DNA of 64,000 nt from Mycobacterium sp. Aquia_216 (GTDB taxonomy: Bacteria; Actinomycetota; Actinomycetes; Mycobacteriales; Mycobacteriaceae), in NCBI RefSeq assembly GCF_026723865.1, contig NZ_CP113529.1, forward strand, positions 4,402,001-4,466,000, in the 5' to 3' direction. A model generated the notes under the pieces. The model was not told the origin of the DNA. It searched no databases and was given only the letters and a program-made list of their open reading frames with translations. The translations under genes were made by a program, and so were the position numbers. Positions 27,822 to 38,900 of the stretch are shown one piece after another. The stretch's first letter is position 1. Every line of letters begins with the position of its first letter.

Positions 27822-28351
27822 TTGTCGAAATACCTTGACTTGTCCAGCAACCGGCGGTCTTTCTCGTCCTGCCGGTCGTAGTGGTACGCCTCGACCTGTT
27901 CGGCTACCCACTCTTCGAGAAGTCGCCCCTGCAGGGCGAACATCTCCTTCTCCTCGTCGTGCTCGGCGTGGTCGTAGCCGAGCAGGTGCAGGACGCCGTG
28001 AATTGTCAACAGCGCCAACTCATGTCCGAGACTGTGGCCCGCCGCGGCGGCCTGCTCGGCCGCGAATTCCGGGCACAGCACGATGTCGCCGAGCATCGAC
28101 GGCCCCGGCTCCGGCGCGTCCGGACGGCCACCCGGTTCGAGCTCGTCCATCGGGAAACTCATCACGTCGGTCGGTCCGGGCAGGTCCATCCAGCGCATGT
28201 GCAGGTCGGCCATTGCGGCGGTGTCCAACAGGACCATTGACAGCTCGGCGCCCGGATGCACGTCCATTTTGGCGATGACGAACCGCGCGACGCTCACCAA
28301 CTCCGCTTCGGAGATGTCGATACCGGATTCGTTGGAGACCTCGATCGTCAT
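27818..28351 (-). CDS. ybeY: Endoribonuclease YbeY, rRNA maturation factor
   Basis: A 177-residue YbeY with the zinc-binding signature [17 protein letters not shown] near residue 120. It takes part in 16S rRNA 3'-end maturation and ribosome quality control. The stop is shared with the TTG start of the proline-rich gene. It lies 18 bases downstream of phoH, the usual neighbour, and in the same run as era. Confidence 0.96.
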   Translation of the reverse strand: MTIEVSNESGIDISEAELVSVARFVIAKMDVHPGAELSMVLLDTAAMADLHMRWMDLPGPTDVMSFPMDELEPGGRPDAPEPGPSMLGDIVLCPEFAAEQAAAAGHSLGHELALLTIHGVLHLLGYDHAEHDEEKEMFALQGRLLEEWVAEQVEAYHYDRQDEKDRRLLDKSRYFDN

Positions 28352-28369
28352 GGCCCGCTCACCGCACCA

Positions 28370-29428
28370 TCATCGGCGACTGCGGGCGTTCGAGGCCCGC
28401 CGAGCCGCCCGATTCAGTCCCGAATCCGGCTCTTCGTGCCTGGCATAAGCGTCGACGATCTCCGAAACCAGCCGGTGGCGCACCACATCCACACTGGTCA
28501 GCTCCGCGATGTGAATGTCGTCGACGTTGTCGAGGATGTCTATCGCCGAGCGTAGGCCGGACCGGGCGCCGCCGGGCAGATCGATCTGGGTGATGTCGCC
28601 GGTGACCACGATCTTGGAACCAAAACCCAATCGGGTGAGGAACATCTTCATCTGCTCGGCGGTGGTGTTCTGCGCCTCGTCGAGGACGATGAAGGCCGAA
28701 TTCAACGTGCGTCCACGCATATATGCGAGCGGGGCGACCTCGATGACCCCGGCCGACATCAGCTTCGGGACCAGTTCGGGATCCATCATGTCGTACAGCG
28801 CGTCGTACAGTGGCCGCAGATACGGATCGATCTTTTCGCTCAACGTGCCCGGCAAAAAGCCAAGGCGCTCACCGGCTTCCACCGCCGGACGGGTCAAGAT
28901 GATGCGGCTTACCTGCTTGCTCTGCAGCGCGTTGACGGCCTTGGCCATCGCCAGATACGTCTTGCCGGTACCGGCCGGGCCGACTCCGAAGACGATGGTG
29001 TTGGCATCGATGGCGTCGACGTAGCGTTTCTGGTTGAGCGTTTTGGGCCGGATCGCCTTGCCGCGGCGCGCCAAGATATCCAGGGTGAGCACTTCGGCCG
29101 GCGATTCGTTCCCGGTTCCGACGAGCATGGCCACGCTGTGGCGCACCACCTCCGGTGTCAGCGGCTGCCGATTCGCGACGATGGCGACCAACTCGGAGAT
29201 CACCCGCTCGGCCAACGCGACGTCGGCCGGCTCACCCGTAACCGTGACGGTGTTGCCACGCACATGTAGATCAGCGTTCAGCGTGCGTTCCAACGCGCGT
29301 AGGTTTTCGTCCGTCGCACCCAGCAAGCCCACGACCAGATCGGGCGGAACGTCGACACTGCTGCGAACCTGAGCATCGGCCTGCACGGCCCCAGTTGCGT
29401 CAACAGCGCTGGTCTCGCGTGGCGTCAC
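28370..29428 (-). CDS. phoH: PhoH-like ATPase
   Basis: A 352-residue protein. An N-terminal KH-like segment (~40-90) precedes the P-loop ATPase with Walker A GPAGTGKTYLA (~152-162) and Walker B AFIVLDEAQN (~245). The TRPAVEAGERLGFLPG sequence between them is diagnostic of PhoH/PhoL. It is often coupled to YbeY and thought to act in RNA metabolism. Length matches PhoH1 of M. tuberculosis. Start is a GTG. Confidence 0.95.
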   Translation of the reverse strand: MTPRETSAVDATGAVQADAQVRSSVDVPPDLVVGLLGATDENLRALERTLNADLHVRGNTVTVTGEPADVALAERVISELVAIVANRQPLTPEVVRHSVAMLVGTGNESPAEVLTLDILARRGKAIRPKTLNQKRYVDAIDANTIVFGVGPAGTGKTYLAMAKAVNALQSKQVSRIILTRPAVEAGERLGFLPGTLSEKIDPYLRPLYDALYDMMDPELVPKLMSAGVIEVAPLAYMRGRTLNSAFIVLDEAQNTTAEQMKMFLTRLGFGSKIVVTGDITQIDLPGGARSGLRSAIDILDNVDDIHIAELTSVDVVRHRLVSEIVDAYARHEEPDSGLNRAARRASNARSRR

Positions 29429-29483
29429 GTGGTTTTCGATGCCTGCCTTCTCGCCTCGTCAAGGGTGGTTCGGATGCCTCAGT

Positions 29484-30290
29484 CTACGCCGAGGGCTCCG
29501 CCTGGTCAGCCGCGAGCGGCGGAGTTGGCCCGACCTCGACGGTTTGCTCCCATCGCGGGGTGAGCACCCCCAGCGCGCCCAGAGCCACCGCGGCGGCCGT
29601 CGAGGTCCGCAGTACCTGCGGGCCCAGCCGGATGGCTACGGCACCCGCGTCGGTCAGCGCCGCCAGCTCATCCGGCGCGATGCCTCCTTCGGGGCCGACC
29701 ACAACGAACAGCGAGCTCGCCTGCGCCACAGCAACATCTGCGATCCGGTCGGTCGCCGACTCGTGCAACACCAATACCGCGGCACCGGCGGCCACTTCGT
29801 CGCGGACCCGCTGGATCAGCGCCGCCGTGGACAGCACGCCGTCAACGGACGGGATGTGCGCCCGCCGCGATTGCCGGGCCGCCGACCGGCCCACCGCACG
29901 CCAGCGGCGCAACCCCTTCTCGACGCGGGCCCCCTGCCAGCTGGCCACGCATCGCGCCGCCTGCCAGGCCAGGAACGCGTCGGCGCCGGCCTCGGTGGCC
30001 AATTCGATCGCCAACTCCGAACGCTCGGACTTGGGCAACGCCTGCACCACCGTCACCGGCGGCTTTCCCTGGGCGATGGTCCAGCGATCCAGTATCCGGG
30101 CCCGTAACCCGTCGCGCCCGGACTGCTCGACCGCGCAGCGCGCCAAGCCGCCGGCCCCGTCACCGAGCACCAACTCCTCGCCGGGCCGGATCCGGCGCAC
30201 CGTCGCGGCGTGAAACCCCTCGTCACCGTCGACGACGGCCAGTCCACCGGGGTCGGGCAGTGCTTCGACGTAGAACAGCGTCGCCACCAT
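29484..30290 (-). CDS. rsmE: 16S rRNA (uracil-1498-N3)-methyltransferase
   Basis: A 268-residue RsmE of the SPOUT superfamily. An N-terminal PUA-like domain (LFYVEALP...[19 protein letters not shown]) is followed by the trefoil-knot SAM-binding core with [13 protein letters not shown] and [14 protein letters not shown]. It methylates U1498 of 16S rRNA. I use the second Met (30290) rather than 30305 because MVATLFYVE is the usual family start. Confidence 0.93.
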   Translation of the reverse strand: MVATLFYVEALPDPGGLAVVDGDEGFHAATVRRIRPGEELVLGDGAGGLARCAVEQSGRDGLRARILDRWTIAQGKPPVTVVQALPKSERSELAIELATEAGADAFLAWQAARCVASWQGARVEKGLRRWRAVGRSAARQSRRAHIPSVDGVLSTAALIQRVRDEVAAGAAVLVLHESATDRIADVAVAQASSLFVVVGPEGGIAPDELAALTDAGAVAIRLGPQVLRTSTAAAVALGALGVLTPRWEQTVEVGPTPPLAADQAEPSA

Positions 30291-30314
30291 GTGCAGGGGC
30301 TCCAAAGACCGTGG

Positions 30315-31460
30315 CTAGCGCCCGGTGAAGGTCTCGCGCAACCGGCTGAACAGCCCGCCGCTCCCGTTGTGCGCCGAGCGGACCTCGGGCACGTCGCGGC
30401 TTCGACGGGTCTTCAGCTCACGCAACAGTTCGCTGTCGTGGTTGTCCAGCCGGGTGGGAACCACCACCTCGATGTGGACGTGCAGATTGCCCCGGGTGGC
30501 CGACCGGAGCTGCGGCATCCCGTGGCCGCGCAGCGTGATGATCGAACCCGGTTGCGTGCCAGGCGGAATGGCGATCTCGCTCACGCCGTCCAGGATGGCG
30601 TCGACGCTGATCGTGGCGCCGAGCGCGGCGTCGACCATCGGCACCGAAACGGTGCAGTGCAGGTCGTCGCCGTCACGGACAAAGATGTCGTGGGCCTGCT
30701 CGTGAACCTCGACGTACAGGTCACCGGCCGGCCCTCCCCCGGGCCCGACCTCACCCTGCGCGGCCAGCCGAACCCGCATACCGTCGCCGACACCGGCGGG
30801 AATCTTCACGCTGATCTCGCGCCGGGCCCGGACCCGGCCGTCGCCCATGCACTGATGGCACGGATCGGGGATGACCACGCCGACGCCGCGACAGGTGGGG
30901 CACGGCCGCGACGTCACCATCTGGCCCAGCAACGAGCGCTGCACCGATTGCACCTCGCCGCGACCACCGCAGGTGTCACACGGGATCGGCGCGGAATCGC
31001 CGTTGGTGCCCTTGCCCTGGCAGCGGTCGCACAACACCGCGGTGTCGACGGTGACCTGTTTGGTCACGCCGGTCGCGCACTCTTCCAGGTCCAGCCGCAT
31101 CCGCAGCAGCGAATCCGAGCCGGGCCGGACCCGGCCGATCGGACCGCGAGACGTCGCCCCCCCGCTGAAGCCGCCGCCGAAGAAGGCCTCGAATACGTCG
31201 CCCAGACCGCCGAAGCCGCTAAATCCGCCGGCAGCGGCCGCGTTCTCCAGCGGGTCCCCGCCGAGGTCGACGATCCGGCGTTTCTCGGGATCGCTCAGCA
31301 CCTCGTAGGCGACGCTGATTTCCTTGAACTTCGCCTGCGCGGCCTCATCGGGGTTGATGTCGGGGTGCAGCTCGCGTGCCAGCTTCCGGTACGCGCGTTT
31401 GATCTCCGCATCGCCGGCGTTTCTGTTGACGCCCAGCAGCCCGTAATAGTCGCGTGCCAC
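30315..31460 (-). CDS. dnaJ2: Hsp40 co-chaperone DnaJ2
   Basis: A 381-residue type I DnaJ. The J-domain carries HPD ([10 protein letters not shown]), followed by a Gly/Phe-rich linker (~75-110). Four zinc-ribbon repeats are [24 protein letters not shown] and CHQCMGDG, and the C-terminal substrate-binding domains are complete. It stimulates DnaK. It is directly downstream of hrcA, the standard pairing for the second mycobacterial dnaJ. Confidence 0.97.
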   Translation of the reverse strand: MARDYYGLLGVNRNAGDAEIKRAYRKLARELHPDINPDEAAQAKFKEISVAYEVLSDPEKRRIVDLGGDPLENAAAAGGFSGFGGLGDVFEAFFGGGFSGGATSRGPIGRVRPGSDSLLRMRLDLEECATGVTKQVTVDTAVLCDRCQGKGTNGDSAPIPCDTCGGRGEVQSVQRSLLGQMVTSRPCPTCRGVGVVIPDPCHQCMGDGRVRARREISVKIPAGVGDGMRVRLAAQGEVGPGGGPAGDLYVEVHEQAHDIFVRDGDDLHCTVSVPMVDAALGATISVDAILDGVSEIAIPPGTQPGSIITLRGHGMPQLRSATRGNLHVHIEVVVPTRLDNHDSELLRELKTRRSRDVPEVRSAHNGSGGLFSRLRETFTGR

Positions 31461-31519
31461 GCCTGACCTTTCTTGCGCCGCGCGTTACGCGGCTGTCCTC
31501 AAACTCTGCGGGTGCGCGC

Positions 31520-32575
<1,056 letters not shown>

Positions 32576-32706
32576 TCATTTTACGGTCTCACACGACACA
32601 CTGACTTCCTTGCGCGAGCGTCCCCCGCGCGCTGTCGTTTACCGTGCGGCTAGCCTGTTCACCAGGTGTCTGTGGGCCTCGACGACGCATCGGAGACGAT
32701 CCGCCA

Positions 32707-33048
32707 ATGATTTTCAAGGGCGTACGCGACGGTAAGCCCTACCCGGAACATGGGCTGTCTTACCGGGATTGGTCCCAGATACCGCCGCAGCAGATCCGGC
32801 TCGATGAATTGGTCACCACGACCACGGTGCTGGCCCTGGACCGGCTGCTCTCGGAGGACTCCACCTTTTACGGCGATCTATTCCCGCACGCCGTGCGGTG
32901 GAAAGGCATCATCTACCTCGAAGACGGCCTGCATCGTGCGGTGCAGGCCGCGCTGCGCAATCGCACCGTGTTCCATGCTCGGGTGTACGACATGGACGTA
33001 CCGCTGAGCCAGCAAACCCAGGGATCGGGTTCGACCTTCGGGCAGTGA
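32707..33048 (+). CDS. Conserved hypothetical protein (Rv2375-like), possible ParB-like fold
   Basis: A 113-residue protein without signal peptide or membrane segment. The stretch KGIIYLEDGLHRAVQAALRN resembles the 'DGhHR-xxA' core of ParB/Srx-like domains, and the preceding LDRLLSEDS...LFPHAVRWKG fits. It lacks the rest of a ParB protein, so any nuclease or nucleotide-binding role is speculative. I chose the ATG at 32707. Divergent from hrcA with a 155-base gap. Confidence 0.75.
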   Translation: MIFKGVRDGKPYPEHGLSYRDWSQIPPQQIRLDELVTTTTVLALDRLLSEDSTFYGDLFPHAVRWKGIIYLEDGLHRAVQAALRNRTVFHARVYDMDVPLSQQTQGSGSTFGQ

Positions 33049-33088
33049 CCGGTCACGTTTGCCCGTCGCGGGGTCTCGACGTAGCGAG

Positions 33089-33169
33089 GGCCGGCTGGTC
33101 GCCGCGATCGACGTCCTGGCCGACCCGGAGCGCGTCGCCCGGCTCGACCTGAGCGCCGTTTCCGGCTAG
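33089..33169 (+). pseudogene. Remnant of the C-terminus of an ECF sigma factor
   Basis: The plus strand encodes GRLVAAIDVLADPERVARLD, then LSAVSG and a stop. This is the typical last segment of ECF sigma factors with a SnoaL-like C-terminal domain (SigJ/ECF41-like), where the pattern 'NGR-I-VADPERL-xLD' ends the protein. Nothing upstream, in any frame, continues the homology into the Rv2375-like gene. It overlaps the 3' end of the CFP-2-like gene by 4 bases. Confidence 0.6.
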
Positions 33170-33678
33170 CTCGTCGCCGTCGCCGCCTGTATCAGGGCGA
33201 GCGCGGAATCGTGCTGCAGGATCCAGTTGCCACCCTCGTTGACGAACGCGAGGTTCTTGGTGACCGGCCCGGCGAACTTCGGGCCCGCGATCGCGACGTC
33301 GGCGGTGGCCGCATTCGGGCCGGCCGGCTGGATGTTCGTCACGGTGAAGGTCTCCGGGAAGTTCCCGTTCCGGTAGGCCTTCCGCAGGTCGTGGTCGGCT
33401 CCGTGGCCCTCATCGGGGCTGATGCCGCCCTGGACCAGATTCTGCTTCGTCGTATACGACACACCGGCATCGGTGACCTGGTTTAAGAGGTTCACCAACT
33501 GGTCCGGGTTCGGCAGGTTTTGGCCCGGCGGGGGCGGGGGCGGCGGCGGGTCCTGCGGCAAGGGCGCGCCGACCGCCGCCAGTTGCACCTGTGTCATGGG
33601 CGATGCGACGGAAGCGATGCCAACGGCCGCGCCGCCGATGACGGCCAGCGCCGCCACGCTCATAGCTACGGATTTCAC
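33166..33678 (-). CDS. CFP-2/MTB12-like secreted protein, paralogue 2
   Basis: A 170-residue secreted protein. A signal peptide (MKSVAMSVAALAVIGGAAVG...) is followed by a conserved [10 protein letters not shown] linker and the MTB12 domain (DQLVNLLNQVTDAGVSYTTK; IAGPKFAGPVTKNLAFVNEGG). It shares the same architecture with the gene at 33726-34244, about 50 bases away, so the two arose by tandem duplication. It is the more divergent copy; its C-terminus (LALIQAATATS) departs from the family ending. Function of the family is unknown; the M. tuberculosis protein is an abundant T-cell antigen. Confidence 0.87.
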   Translation of the reverse strand: MKSVAMSVAALAVIGGAAVGIASVASPMTQVQLAAVGAPLPQDPPPPPPPPGQNLPNPDQLVNLLNQVTDAGVSYTTKQNLVQGGISPDEGHGADHDLRKAYRNGNFPETFTVTNIQPAGPNAATADVAIAGPKFAGPVTKNLAFVNEGGNWILQHDSALALIQAATATS

Positions 33679-33725
33679 GGTTCCCCCTTCTGGGCCCTTC
33701 GTTGCGCCAACCTGCCAGATGTTAG

Positions 33726-34244
33726 TCAGTGTCCGGCCGCTTGCAGTAGCTCCATCGCCGAGGAGCGCGACAATATCCAGCTGCCCTGGTTGATGAACGT
33801 GACGTTCTGCATCACCGGGTTAGGCAGCTTGGGGCCCGACACCGCGACGTTCGCCGTTGCCGTACCGCCGGGGCCCGGCGCGATGTTGGTGATATTAAAC
33901 GTCAAGGGCAGGTCGCCGTTTTTGGCCGCCTTCTGCAACTTGTGGTCGGCCAGGTGTGCCTCGGTCCCGCCGATGCCACCTTCGACCAGATTTCCCTTGT
34001 TGGTGAACGACACGTTGGGGTCGGCGAGGGTGTTGAGCAGCCCGGTTAGCTCATCGGCAGTCGGGACGCCGGCGGCGGGAGCCGGGGCGGGCGGCGGCGG
34101 GTCTTGCGGCAACGGCGTGCCGACCGCGGTCAGCTGCAGCGTGCTACCAGCCGGAATGGCCGCAATCGAGGTGACGCCGAGGGCTGCGGCGCCCAGCGCG
34201 CCGAGCGCCGCCACACTAGTGGCGATGGCTTTGACGGATTTCAT
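33726..34244 (-). CDS. cfp2: CFP-2/MTB12 secreted antigen homologue
   Basis: A 172-residue protein with an N-terminal signal peptide ([20 protein letters not shown]...), the [14 protein letters not shown] linker and the MTB12 domain ([42 protein letters not shown]; ending LLQAAGH). Its C-terminal domain is closer to M. tuberculosis CFP-2 (Rv2376c) than the neighbouring copy is, so I take it as the orthologue. It lies 160 bases downstream of mbtH in the same orientation. Confidence 0.92.
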   Translation of the reverse strand: MKSVKAIATSVAALGALGAAALGVTSIAAIPAGSTLQLTAVGTPLPQDPPPPAPAPAAGVPTADELTGLLNTLADPNVSFTNKGNLVEGGIGGTEAHLADHKLQKAAKNGDLPLTFNITNIAPGPGGTATANVAVSGPKLPNPVMQNVTFINQGSWILSRSSAMELLQAAGH

Positions 34245-34404
34245 GATTCCCCCTTCGAAGTGCAGCGACGTGACGGAATGTCACCCACACCGCCCACCTG
34301 GTGTAGATGGTGTGGTTGTGCACCTTGGGACAGATGCTACGCGCGATCACACCGACTAATCTGTGCGCAACCTGTGTAGCAGCCCAGAATTTCGGGTTTG
34401 CTGA

Positions 34405-34632
34405 CTAGCCCGCCGACCGGGTTCCGGCGAGAGAATCACGCAGAGTCTTGGGCCGGATGTCGGGCCAGTTCTGCTCGACGTAGTCCAGGCACGCCGCCCG
34501 GGTCGCTTCGCCGTACACCACGCGCCAGCCCGCCGGAACGTCGGTGAAAGTAGGCCACAGACTGTGCTGCTCCTCGTCGTTGACCAGGACGAAGAACGTG
34601 CCGTTGTCGTCGTCGAAAGGGTTAGTGCTCAT
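34405..34632 (-). CDS. mbtH: MbtH-like protein, NRPS adenylation partner
   Basis: A 75-residue protein that founds its family: [28 protein letters not shown], and the C-terminal [11 protein letters not shown] with the conserved Trp and Pro residues. MbtH proteins bind NRPS adenylation domains and aid solubility and activity. It is the last gene of the mbt operon and its start overlaps the mbtG stop. Confidence 0.97.
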   Translation of the reverse strand: MSTNPFDDDNGTFFVLVNDEEQHSLWPTFTDVPAGWRVVYGEATRAACLDYVEQNWPDIRPKTLRDSLAGTRSAG

Positions 34633-35909
34633 CGCTTCTCCACCATCGTTTGGTATTTGGACAAATTCGCAGGACCGACCCAGGACCCCAACACCCGGTC
34701 CGAGAGCAGGCCCAGACAGCTCAGGTTGGGAAATCCGGGCCCCTGGGTGAGGCCGGACAGGTTGGGCAGGAACAGCCGGGGGGTGACGTCAGTGAGGGAC
34801 AGGTCGTAGCCGATCCCCTCCTGCAGGCGATCGGAGGCCAGCGGTCCGCCCAGCCCCAGCTCGAGGGTGTCGAGCGCATCCTGGCTGAACAGCGAGGTGA
34901 ACCAGAGCGCGTCGGCGCCGGAGCCGTCGATGACGAGGTCGAAACCGTGCACCGTTTCCAGGTTCTCGCTGAACCGGTTGGTGGACAGCGTCAGCCGGAT
35001 CTGCCCGTCGCGGCCCACCGCGTGGGCGACGCGGCCGCGCAGGTGGCGGATACGGTCATCGGCCAGCAGGGCCTCCTGCACGTTCGCCGAGAACACTCCT
35101 CGATCGGTGCGGGCCAGCGCGTCGCGACGCTCGTCCAGCGTCAGGGCGGTCCAATCGGTGGGATCGGAGAACAGCGAGTTCTCGAAGAAGCTCTCGCCGC
35201 GGGTGAACAACGTCACCTGGGGCGAAATGACGGTGATCGTCGAAACCCGGTGCCGGAAGAGCTCGTTGAGCATCGAGGCGGCCGTCTCGCCGCCGCCGAT
35301 CACGGCGACTCGCTCGGCGGTGATCCGGTCGTGGCCGGCGGCACGGTCCCAGAACTGGGCGATCGACATCATTCGCGGGTTGCCGGGCAGCAGCGATTTC
35401 TCCGCCTGGCCCGGCCCGGTGATCATCAGCGCGTCCGCGTGCACGGTGGTCTCGTGGGTGTGCAGTGCCCAGCGGTCACCGGCGACGCCCAGTCCGTCGA
35501 CCTCGCCGTGCACCACTAACATGTCGACCTGATCGGCGACCCAACCCAGGTACTGGCTCCACTTACGGTGCGGCGGTGCGGGTCTGCCCCGGTCGATCCA
35601 CTCAGCGAACGACGCGGTCGCGATCAGATAGGACTGCCAGCTGTACCGCGTCATCAGCTCGTCGAGTTCGCCGTTGCGCCGCGGCACCAGCGCCGACCGG
35701 TACGGAAACCCGACATCCTTTTCCGGGCTGGTACCCAGCCGGTGCGCCCCGTCGGTCCAACCGCCGCTCGCCTGCCAGTTGGCCCCGACTCCGGTGCGTT
35801 CGACGGCGACGACGTCGGGGACCTCGACACCCATGTCGCGCAGCGCCTTTGCCTTGGCGGCCACGGCCACCGCCTTGGCGCCGGCGCCGAGAATCGCTAG
35901 CGTGCTCAT
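34629..35909 (-). CDS. mbtG: L-lysine N6-monooxygenase of mycobactin synthesis
   Basis: A 426-residue flavin-dependent N-hydroxylase. The FAD motif is [15 protein letters not shown] at residues 6-20, an NADPH segment [14 protein letters not shown] lies mid-protein, and the C-terminal part contains the substrate-side stretch [20 protein letters not shown]. It makes the hydroxamate groups that chelate iron by hydroxylating the lysine epsilon-nitrogen. The start and stop overlap mbtF and mbtH by 4 bases each, as in a tightly coupled operon. Confidence 0.95.
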   Translation of the reverse strand: MSTLAILGAGAKAVAVAAKAKALRDMGVEVPDVVAVERTGVGANWQASGGWTDGAHRLGTSPEKDVGFPYRSALVPRRNGELDELMTRYSWQSYLIATASFAEWIDRGRPAPPHRKWSQYLGWVADQVDMLVVHGEVDGLGVAGDRWALHTHETTVHADALMITGPGQAEKSLLPGNPRMMSIAQFWDRAAGHDRITAERVAVIGGGETAASMLNELFRHRVSTITVISPQVTLFTRGESFFENSLFSDPTDWTALTLDERRDALARTDRGVFSANVQEALLADDRIRHLRGRVAHAVGRDGQIRLTLSTNRFSENLETVHGFDLVIDGSGADALWFTSLFSQDALDTLELGLGGPLASDRLQEGIGYDLSLTDVTPRLFLPNLSGLTQGPGFPNLSCLGLLSDRVLGSWVGPANLSKYQTMVEKR

Positions 35910-38900
35910 GTCACCACCTCCCGAAGTGATTCAATCCAAAGTTGTTGTAACGCAGAGATATCCGCATCATCGAGAATGTCGGGCAAGGCGCGCCACTGGG
36001 CGGCCAGGACACGTTGCCCGTCATACGTCAACACGGTGGCCATAATCGTAAGTTCGTGCCGTACCGCCAGATTCGGTTCCGGCTGCGGCGATACGCCGGC
36101 GAGCAGCCCGCGCTCCGGCATCAGCACGGTGCCGCCTCCGGTATGGGCCGCGCCGAGATAGTTGAGCAGCAACTGTGGGTCGGGCAACGCCGCCAGGCGC
36201 GCGGCGGTGTCCGTCCGCAGATAGCGCAGCAAGCCGTAATCGAGTCCGTCACCCGGGATGGCGGCCAACTGCTCCCCCACTGCTCGCGGGTCGGCCGAGG
36301 CGACCCGCACCGGGTAGATGGAACTAAGCAGTCCGATCGTGTCGCCGGTGTCGACCGTGTGCGCGCCGGGCTTGTCGACCAGACTGTCTGCGCGGCCGTG
36401 GGTTTCCAGCGCCAGCAGCGGCGGCGGCGTGGTTTGGTTTCTTCCCTGACGCCAGCGCGTCACTGTCGCCGCGGTGGCCGCGACCAGCAGGTGGGGCAAC
36501 GGCAGGCCGGAGTCCAACAGCCGGCGGGTGATGTCCGCGTCGGTGGCGACCATGCGAACGATCAGATCGCGGGCCCGGTCGCGGGCCGGATCCACCCGTC
36601 GGGCACCGAGATTGGGATCATCACCTTCGAGCTGAGCCGCCCAGAACGGTGCGGTGTCCAACTGGTCGGCACGCTCGGCCAGCGCACCGGCCCAGCGCCG
36701 GTAACTGGTGTGCTCGCGGACCGGTGCGGGCGAGTGGCCGGTCCCCAACGCCCGTAGGGCAGCGTCGAGTTCGCCGAGAACCACCCGCCAGGACGCCGGA
36801 TCCATCGCCAAAACGTGGGCGGCCAGCAGCAGCACGCTTCCCCCCGTCGGGGGTCGAAGCCACACGGCGGCCAGCAGCACGCCCCGTTCGGGGTCAAGCC
36901 GGTCGACGGCCTGCGCGACGTGCCCGGGGACTACGGCTTGCAGATCGCCGCTGACCGCCACCTCGTTGACGAGCTCCCCGACGGTATCGGTGGCCGGCGT
37001 CGGGACCAGGGTCATCCTGGCCCGGTCCAGACGAGCGCGCAGCACTTCGTGCCCCGCCACGATGCTGGCCAGCGCCGCATCCAGTTGCTCGCGGCTGACG
37101 TCATCGGGCAGCCGCAGCGCCTCGGTCTGCGCCAGCCGGCGAGCCTCGCCGTATTCGTAAAGCCAGCGGCCGTTGGGCAGCACCGGCATAGGCCCGAATT
37201 CTTCCTCGACATCCGTTGCGGCAGCGGACTGTTCGGAATCGATCGCCTCGGCGAGTTCTCGCACGTTGGCGCATTCGAGGATGAGCCTGGCGCGCAACGC
37301 CATACCCCGCGCCCGCGCCGCCTGCACCACCGACAACGCCATGATGCTGTCCAGGCCCAGCTGCAGGAAGTCCGCGGTCACGTCGACGCCGGGTCCCCCG
37401 CGAGCGGGTGGTGCCCCCAGGTGCAGGATCTCCGAAAGCACTTCGGCCAGTGCGGCTTCCGTGGGCGTCTCGGGCTCGGCCCCGGCGGAGCCCGCGACAT
37501 CGGCCGCATCGAAAGCACTCAGCGCGGCCTCGTCGAGTTTGCCGTTGGCGGTCAGCGGGATCTCGTCGACCGTGACGATGCGCTGCGGAATCATATAGCG
37601 CGGCAATCGGGTACCGAGCATGCCGCGCAGCTCGGCCGCCGACGGTGCAGGCGCCGCATCGGCGATCACCACGTAGGCGGTCAGCCGCGCGACCGCGCCG
37701 CGCTTGCGCACCAAGACGCCGGCGTGCTGGACCGCGGGGTGGGATTCGAGGGCGGCGGCGATCTCGCCTGGTTCGACCCGGTAGCCCCGGATCTTCACCT
37801 GCGCATCGGCGCGCCCCACGTACTGCAGTGCGCCGTCCGGCCCCCGACGCACCACATCGCCGGTGCGATACATCCGCTCGCCGGTGGCGAACGGATCGGC
37901 GACGAATCGGTGGCTCGTCTCCCCCGCGCGGCCGAGATAGCCGCGGGTCAGTTGCGCGCCGGCCAGGTAGAGCTCGCCGGTCGCGCCGATGGGCACCGGT
38001 CGCAGCGCCGAGTCCAGCACGTACCCGCGGGTCTGCCGGGTCGGCCGTCCGATCGCCGGCTCGTCGTACTCCGTGATGACGGCCACCACTGCCTCGACGG
38101 TGGTTTCGGTGGGGCCGTAACAGTTGTAGGCCCGCAACCCGGTTCGGGCGCACTCGCCGCGGATCAGGGCCCACGCGGAGCTGCCGAGCGCTTCCCCGCC
38201 CAGCGCGAGCACCGCCAGCGGAACCGTGGTGAGCAAACCGCACGCGGTGAGTTGGGCAAACATCGACGGCGTGGTGTCGATCATGTCGACACCGTGCTCG
38301 GCGATCGCCCCGACGAGTGCCTCGGCGTCGGTCTGGGTCCGCTCGTCGACGACGTGCACGCTGTGGCCGTCCAGCAGCGCGACCAGCGGCTGCCAGGCGG
38401 CGTCGAACGCAAACGACCAGGCATGCGCGATGCGCAGCGGCCGAGACAGCCGGGCGGCGGCGGGTCGCAACACGCTATCCAGATGATCGTCGGCATACGC
38501 GCCGACAGCCGCGTGAGTTCCGATGACGCCCTTGGGCTCTCCCGTAGTACCCGATGTGAAGACGACATACGCGGCGTGCCCAGGCGGCACCTCGACCGGG
38601 CGGAAGTCGGGGCCACCCTGGTCGCCGGCGCCCAGCAGTTCCGCGGCCAGCCCCTCGTCCAAGACGATCGACGCCCCGGTTTGGCGAAGAATCGACTCCA
38701 CCCGTTCCGGCGGCAGCCCCGGCTCCATCGGTACGCACATGCCGCCGGCCTTGAGCACCGCGAGCATCGCGACGATGTACTCCGGGCCGCGGAAAAGCCT
38801 GATGGCGACTGGGGTTTCGGGCTTCACCCCGCGCTCCGCGAGCCGGGCCGCAAGCCCGTTGGCGCGCGCGTCGAGCTCGCGGTAGCTCAGCGTGCCGCCC

